Shown here in pieces: positions 5,153 to 8,886 of a stretch of 8,886 nt of DNA. The notes under the pieces were generated by a model. It had not been told where the DNA came from. It did not search any database and saw nothing but the letters and a program-made list of their open reading frames with translations. The DNA lies in assembly GCA_002352125.1 (NCBI GenBank), contig DEHU01000033.1, forward strand, positions 6,654-15,539, in the 5' to 3' direction. This stretch comes from Competibacteraceae bacterium UBA2792 (lineage in GTDB: Bacteria; Pseudomonadota; Gammaproteobacteria; Competibacterales; Competibacteraceae). A program made the position numbers and the translations under genes. Within the stretch, counting starts at the first letter, position 1; every line of letters starts with the position of its first letter.

Positions 5153-8083
5153 TCACTCTTCCAGGATCGCGATCCAGATTTTGGCGGTGCCGGCAGCGTG
5201 TTGTCGAAGGCGGGCCGGATGACTTTGGCCGGTTAGTCCGTGGATGGATATCGTGTCCGATGGTTGGCAATGGTTTCGAATTTGCTGCCAGTCCGGCGGG
5301 GTTTGTCCAGGTTCGGCCAGCCAGTCCGCGAAGTGGGCGCCATCGACTTGCAGCTTCGAGTAGCTGGTCCGTCGGCGAAATGCGTCGTTCGTCAGGATGA
5401 CGATTCCCTGTTCGTTCACCGCGCACACGGCGCTGGCGAGCGAGTGCAAGACCGCGCTGGCAACCTGTTCGGCATTGCGGGCAGCCAACTGGCTTTCCTT
5501 GAGAGCGGTTACCTCGACCAAGGCCGCGATCACGCCGCTCATTTCGTTTTGCTGGGCCAAATAAGGTACCAGGCGCAGCAAATACCATCGGCCGTTGGCG
5601 CTTTTTAGTAGCTGATCGATGGTGTTGTGGGTTTTGAGGACGATTTCTGCATCGCGGCGAATCGCTTGCAGAAAAGGGTGGGCAAAATCGCCGACCAGCC
5701 GGCCGATATCGTGCGGCAGCAGATCGATTTCCTGAGTGATGGGTTGCGTGAACTTGCGAATGCGCAAATTCGTGTCGAGAAAAATCTTGCCGATGCCGGT
5801 GCCGGTCAGCAGGTTCATCATGTCGTTGTTCAGTTCGCCAAGTTCCGCGATCTTGTTCTGGTATTCGGCATTGACGGTATAAAGCTCTTCGTTGACCGAT
5901 TGCAGTTCTTCGTTGGTGCTTTGGAGTTCTTCGTTCGCGGCCAGCAGTTCCTCGTTGGTCGCCTGGAGTTCTTCGTTCGTAGTCTCCAGTTCCTCGATGG
6001 TTGCTTGGAGGTTTTCCCGGCTGATCTGGAGTTCGCGCTCTAGCTCGTTGATGCGCTGGGATGCCTTGTTGTCCAGATCCAGCGATTCCCCTTCCGCCGC
6101 TGCCAACGGCGTCAGGGGGACTTCGGCGAGAAAAACCAGATAGAGCGTTCCCATGCCGTTTTCGTCGCGGAACGGTTCCACGGTCATGTTGATCGAGCGC
6201 ATCTTGCCGTGATTGCGGAGGCGAATGTCGCGGTAGGGCAGCGGTTTGCTGTCTTTGATCGCTTTGTGAATGGCGCTGGACAGCACTAGCGCCAGTGCGC
6301 GGGGCAGCATTTCGAACGCGTTCAGCGTGGCTTGGCCAGCGGGCAAGGCAAGGAAGTCGCCCGGCGTGCCGTAGGTGTAAACCAATTGGCCGGATTCCTC
6401 GACGACCAGGCAGGCGGGGAGGTATTCGCGCAGCAATTTCGCGGTAATCCGGTCCACGATCTGTTCGCGGTTCGATGCGCGGGTTTGGCGGAGCGGTGCA
6501 AGTTGATCCGTCGCGCGCCGCGTCATCTGTTTGTGCAGAGGCGCAAGGTCGATGCCTTCCGACAGCGCCGGCCTGTTCTCTCCCCGGTGGCGGAAAATTT
6601 TGTGCCGCAAGCTGACGGTCTCGAAGTAACCGGTTAGGTCACCGATGGTTTCGCTGGAACCCAGGAACAGGTATCCCTGTGGATACAAGGCGAAACTGAA
6701 TGCGGTCAGTACCCGCTGTTGCAATACGGGTTGCAAGTAAATCAAAAGGTTGCGGCAAGTGACTAGGCTAATTTTGGCGAATGGCGGATCGGACAGGATG
6801 TTGTGGGCAGCGAACACGACCATTTGCCGAATGTGTCGCTGGATATGGTAGCTATTCCCTTCCTTGAGAAAGTAGCGGCGCAATTTTTCGTCCGGCAGAT
6901 CGACCACGATGCTTTCCGGATAAATGCCGCGTCCCGCGTAATCCAGCGCTTCCTTGTCAAGATCGGTGGCGAAGATTTTGACATCAAAGGTTTTTTTGCT
7001 GTTTTCGAGGTGATCGGCGCACAGCATGGCGACGGAGTAGGCCTCCTCGCCCGTGGCGCAGCCGGCTACCCAGATACGGATGGGTTGGTCGGGATTGGCC
7101 GAGGCAAACATTTCCGGGATGACCTTCTTGCGCAAGATTTCGAACGCTTCCGGGTCGCGAAAGAATTTGGTCACGCTGATCAACAAATCTTTGTAGAGCG
7201 CTTTCACTTCTTGCGGCGACTGCTGGAAATAGCGGACGTATTCTTCGACCGTGATCGATTGGGCGATGCCCATGCGGCGTTCGATGCGGCGCAAGATAGT
7301 GCTCGGCTTGTAGAGGCTGAAATCGACGCCGGTTTCCTTGCGCAGCAGGGCCAGCAGATTGTCGAGTTGGTTTTCCTCGGTGAGCAGCCCGCCAGATTGG
7401 TCGGGCGAGTTCTTGACGTAGGGGTGTCGAACGAACTTGAGCAAGGCCTCGGTCATCTGCTCGGGGGGTAAAACGAAATCCGCCAAGCCGGTGGCGATGG
7501 CGCTGCCCGGCATGCCGCCGAACTTGGCCGAGCTTTCCTCCTGGACCATCACCATACCGCCCGCTTCCTTGATGGCCCGGACACCGCGCGTGCCATCGCT
7601 GCCGGTGCCGGACAGGATCACGCCCACGGCGCGTTCTCCTTGGTCTTCGGCCAAGGATTTGAAAAAGATGTCGATGGGCAGCACCAGCCCCTTGCTGTGG
7701 TCGATTTCGTTGAGCAGGAGCTTGCCGTGAGATAAAGTCAATTGCATTTTGGGGGGGATCAAATAGACCTGATTCGGTTCCACCTGCATAGCGTTGACGG
7801 CCCGGTTAACCGGGATGTTGGTGGTCTTCGAGAGCAGTTCCACCATCATGCTCTTGTAGTTTGGAGAAAGGTGCTGGATGACGACGAAAGCCATGTCGCT
7901 GTCGAGCGGTATGTGCTTGAAAAACTGCTGAAGCGCTTCCAGCCCGCCGGCCGATGCGCCCACCCCCACGACGTGGGTGAACACGGGGGCATCCGTCGAA
8001 GCTTGTTCGACCGCGGCATCGCGTTTCGGCGCGGCCGTGCACGCCGGTTTGGTTTCGTTGCTGGTTTCTGGCTTCATGGACAC
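5153..8083 (-). CDS. CheB-CheR fusion with coiled coil and PAS-like domains
   Basis: A 976-residue cytoplasmic signalling protein with no membrane helix. At about 34-220 is a CheB methylesterase domain without a receiver, with the triad Ser44 (GASAGG), His71 (QHLSP) and Asp163 (GTGSDGT). At about 236-500 is a CheR methyltransferase: N-terminal helical part with [12 protein letters not shown] (303-314), SAM loop [11 protein letters not shown] (340-350), FATDLD (371-376) and [13 protein letters not shown] (438-450). A PAS-like region (about 545-655) precedes a long coiled coil of NEELQ heptads (676-757), then two more PAS-like regions (about 758-860 and 870-976). Known fusions of this type often continue into a kinase or diguanylate cyclase; this one ends at IAILEE. 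Such proteins are thought to sense and methylate or demethylate receptor-like partners, but no chemoreceptor, cheA or cheW is in the window. The start is GTG at 8083 or ATG two codons later; GAGAAGAAG upstream fits either. Numbering here uses the GTG. Confidence 0.93.
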   Translation of the reverse strand: MSMKPETSNETKPACTAAPKRDAAVEQASTDAPVFTHVVGVGASAGGLEALQQFFKHIPLDSDMAFVVIQHLSPNYKSMMVELLSKTTNIPVNRAVNAMQVEPNQVYLIPPKMQLTLSHGKLLLNEIDHSKGLVLPIDIFFKSLAEDQGERAVGVILSGTGSDGTRGVRAIKEAGGMVMVQEESSAKFGGMPGSAIATGLADFVLPPEQMTEALLKFVRHPYVKNSPDQSGGLLTEENQLDNLLALLRKETGVDFSLYKPSTILRRIERRMGIAQSITVEEYVRYFQQSPQEVKALYKDLLISVTKFFRDPEAFEILRKKVIPEMFASANPDQPIRIWVAGCATGEEAYSVAMLCADHLENSKKTFDVKIFATDLDKEALDYAGRGIYPESIVVDLPDEKLRRYFLKEGNSYHIQRHIRQMVVFAAHNILSDPPFAKISLVTCRNLLIYLQPVLQQRVLTAFSFALYPQGYLFLGSSETIGDLTGYFETVSLRHKIFRHRGENRPALSEGIDLAPLHKQMTRRATDQLAPLRQTRASNREQIVDRITAKLLREYLPACLVVEESGQLVYTYGTPGDFLALPAGQATLNAFEMLPRALALVLSSAIHKAIKDSKPLPYRDIRLRNHGKMRSINMTVEPFRDENGMGTLYLVFLAEVPLTPLAAAEGESLDLDNKASQRINELERELQISRENLQATIEELETTNEELQATNEELLAANEELQSTNEELQSVNEELYTVNAEYQNKIAELGELNNDMMNLLTGTGIGKIFLDTNLRIRKFTQPITQEIDLLPHDIGRLVGDFAHPFLQAIRRDAEIVLKTHNTIDQLLKSANGRWYLLRLVPYLAQQNEMSGVIAALVEVTALKESQLAARNAEQVASAVLHSLASAVCAVNEQGIVILTNDAFRRRTSYSKLQVDGAHFADWLAEPGQTPPDWQQIRNHCQPSDTISIHGLTGQSHPARLRQHAAGTAKIWIAILEE
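5873..5998 (-). repeat. 21-base coding repeats specifying the NEEL coiled coil
   Basis: Within the CheB-CheR gene this stretch encodes residues 696-737, six successive seven-residue units of the type EELQ(A/S)TN. The corresponding 21-base DNA units remain clearly similar, with a repeated AGTTCTTCGTT or AGTTCCTCG core on the plus strand. This is a family feature of CheB-CheR-PAS proteins, where the helix links methyltransferase and PAS parts. The repeated DNA could allow expansion or contraction by whole heptads without a frameshift. Confidence 0.8.
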
Positions 8084-8235
8084 GCTTCTTCTCGATTTTC
8101 GACTGGAACTACCGGAAAAACATTGGCGAACCGAATCACCTCATAACATTATCACTCCCCCCGGTAAAATGCTGGTTCCGTTTCGGCGGTTGCGCCGGAG
8201 CGTTTACCCTCGATCTCACTCGGAGAAGCGTTGCG
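8084..8235. promoter_or_regulatory. Divergent promoter region of the CheB-CheR gene and ubiD
   Basis: A 152-base gene-free region between divergent starts, so both promoters should be here. On the minus strand GATAAT (8148-8153) is a five-of-six match to a sigma-70 -10 box about 65-70 bases before the CheB-CheR start, but I see no good -35 hexamer at the right distance. For ubiD I cannot point to a convincing promoter. Confidence 0.3.
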
Positions 8236-8886
8236 ATGCACTACCAGGATTTGCGCGATTTCATAGCCCAACTCGAACGCCTCGGCGAACTGAAACGCGT
8301 TCGGGTGGCCGTCGATCCGAAGTTGGAGATGACCGAGATTTGCGACCGGGTGTTGCGCGCCGGCGGGCCGGCAATCCTGTTCGAGAACCCCAAGGGCCAT
8401 TCGATTCCGGTGCTGGGCAACCTGTTTGGCACGCCGCGCCGGGTGGCGTTGGGCATGGGTGCCGACGATGTGGACGCCTTGCGCGAGGTCGGTAGGCTGC
8501 TGGCCTTTCTCAAGGAACCCGAGCCGCCCAAGGGCATGCGCGATGCCTGGGAGAAGCTGCCGATCTTCAAGAAAGTGCTGGATATGGCGCCGAAGAAGGT
8601 CGGCCGTCCGGCTTGCCAGGAACGGGTGATCGAAGGATCGGAGGTCGATTTGTCCCGCTTGCCGGTGCAGTTCTGTTGGCCGGAGGATGCAGGTCCATTG
8701 ATTACCTGGGGTCTGGTGGTCACGCGCGGGCCGAACAAGCCGCGCCAGAATCTGGGCATCTACCGGCAGCAAGTCATCGGCCGCAACAAAGTGATCATGC
8801 GTTGGCTGGCGCATCGAGGCGGGGCGCTGGATTTCCGCGACTGGCAGCAGTCCCGGCCCGGCGAGCCGTTTCCCATCGCCGTGGCG
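8236..8886 (+). CDS. ubiD: UbiD, 4-hydroxy-3-polyprenylbenzoate decarboxylase, N-terminal part
   Basis: UbiD removes the carboxyl group from 4-hydroxy-3-polyprenylbenzoate in ubiquinone synthesis, using prenylated FMN made by UbiX. The 217 visible codons are open to the window end, less than half of the usual ~490. The N-terminus [20 protein letters not shown] and the block from FCWPED (146-151) through [12 protein letters not shown] (155-166), [16 protein letters not shown] (170-185) and [14 protein letters not shown] (188-201) are close to E. coli UbiD. Asn172 in RQNLGIYR corresponds to the cofactor/metal-binding Asn175 of E. coli by my alignment. The catalytic Glu-Arg-Glu region is mostly beyond the window. 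ATG at 8236 has GGAGAAG about ten bases upstream and starts at the family N-terminus. It implies a quinone-using respiratory metabolism and suggests a proteobacterial host. Other UbiD-family decarboxylases exist, but this degree of match favours the ubiquinone enzyme. Confidence 0.95.
   Translation, partial: MHYQDLRDFIAQLERLGELKRVRVAVDPKLEMTEICDRVLRAGGPAILFENPKGHSIPVLGNLFGTPRRVALGMGADDVDALREVGRLLAFLKEPEPPKGMRDAWEKLPIFKKVLDMAPKKVGRPACQERVIEGSEVDLSRLPVQFCWPEDAGPLITWGLVVTRGPNKPRQNLGIYRQQVIGRNKVIMRWLAHRGGALDFRDWQQSRPGEPFPIAVA

Noticed and set aside
5873..5998. CRISPR-like or VNTR array
   Set aside because: The units are contiguous 21-base coding repeats with no spacers and encode a family-typical coiled coil.
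5627..6043. Plus-strand open frame with repeated Leu-Glu-Phe-Phe-Val units
   Set aside because: Mirror of the NEEL coiled-coil repeats of the CheB-CheR gene; no independent support.
6803..7471. 222-codon plus-strand open frame
   Set aside because: Antisense shadow of the CheR domain, whose motifs on the minus strand are unmistakable.
8152..8814. 220-codon minus-strand open frame opposite ubiD
   Set aside because: Antisense to strongly conserved UbiD sequence; no recognisable domain.

Overview
The window looks like a piece of chromosome from a moderately GC-rich proteobacterium, most likely a gammaproteobacterium. The best lineage marker is the partial UbiD at the right end, which is very close to the E. 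coli type. I cannot name a genus. The window holds six protein genes that I support, plus short intergenic regions. I see no tRNA, rRNA, CRISPR array, transposase or phage gene.

Left end (1-1463). A membrane histidine kinase runs leftward off the window and is cut exactly at its phospho-acceptor H-box. A 306-base gene-free region follows. Transcription then diverges into an isolated mraZ-like gene (1464-1988, +). This MraZ has both DxxxR DNA-binding motifs but is not beside the division and cell-wall genes it normally leads. From memory its sequence resembles the Bacteroidota type more than the gammaproteobacterial type.

Middle (2051-4959, all leftward). A TRAP transporter membrane pair, dctQ then dctM, of the FcbT2/FcbT3-like type is translationally linked: a GTG start sits one base after the dctQ stop. 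No periplasmic binding protein gene (dctP) is visible. Beyond a 232-base gap lies an orphan ABC ATPase of the YnjD family, without the binding protein and permease (YnjB, YnjC) that accompany it in E. coli. Its end faces the end of mraZ.

Right (5153-8886). A large leftward gene encodes a CheB-CheR fusion with a long Asn-Glu-Glu-Leu coiled coil and PAS-like domains. It stops after the last PAS-like region, with no kinase or GGDEF output. An 86-base nested imperfect palindrome lies between it and dctQ and may be a dispersed repeat. A 152-base divergent intergenic region separates it from ubiD (rightward, cut by the window end), which encodes the prenylated-FMN decarboxylase of ubiquinone synthesis.

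The genes do not form one obvious pathway. The recurring theme is single parts of usually multi-gene systems: MraZ without dcw genes, YnjD without YnjBC, TRAP QM without P, and CheBR without other chemotaxis genes. This suggests a mosaic, rearranged segment. I found no convincing new defence or mobile system. The most unusual item is the stand-alone MraZ.
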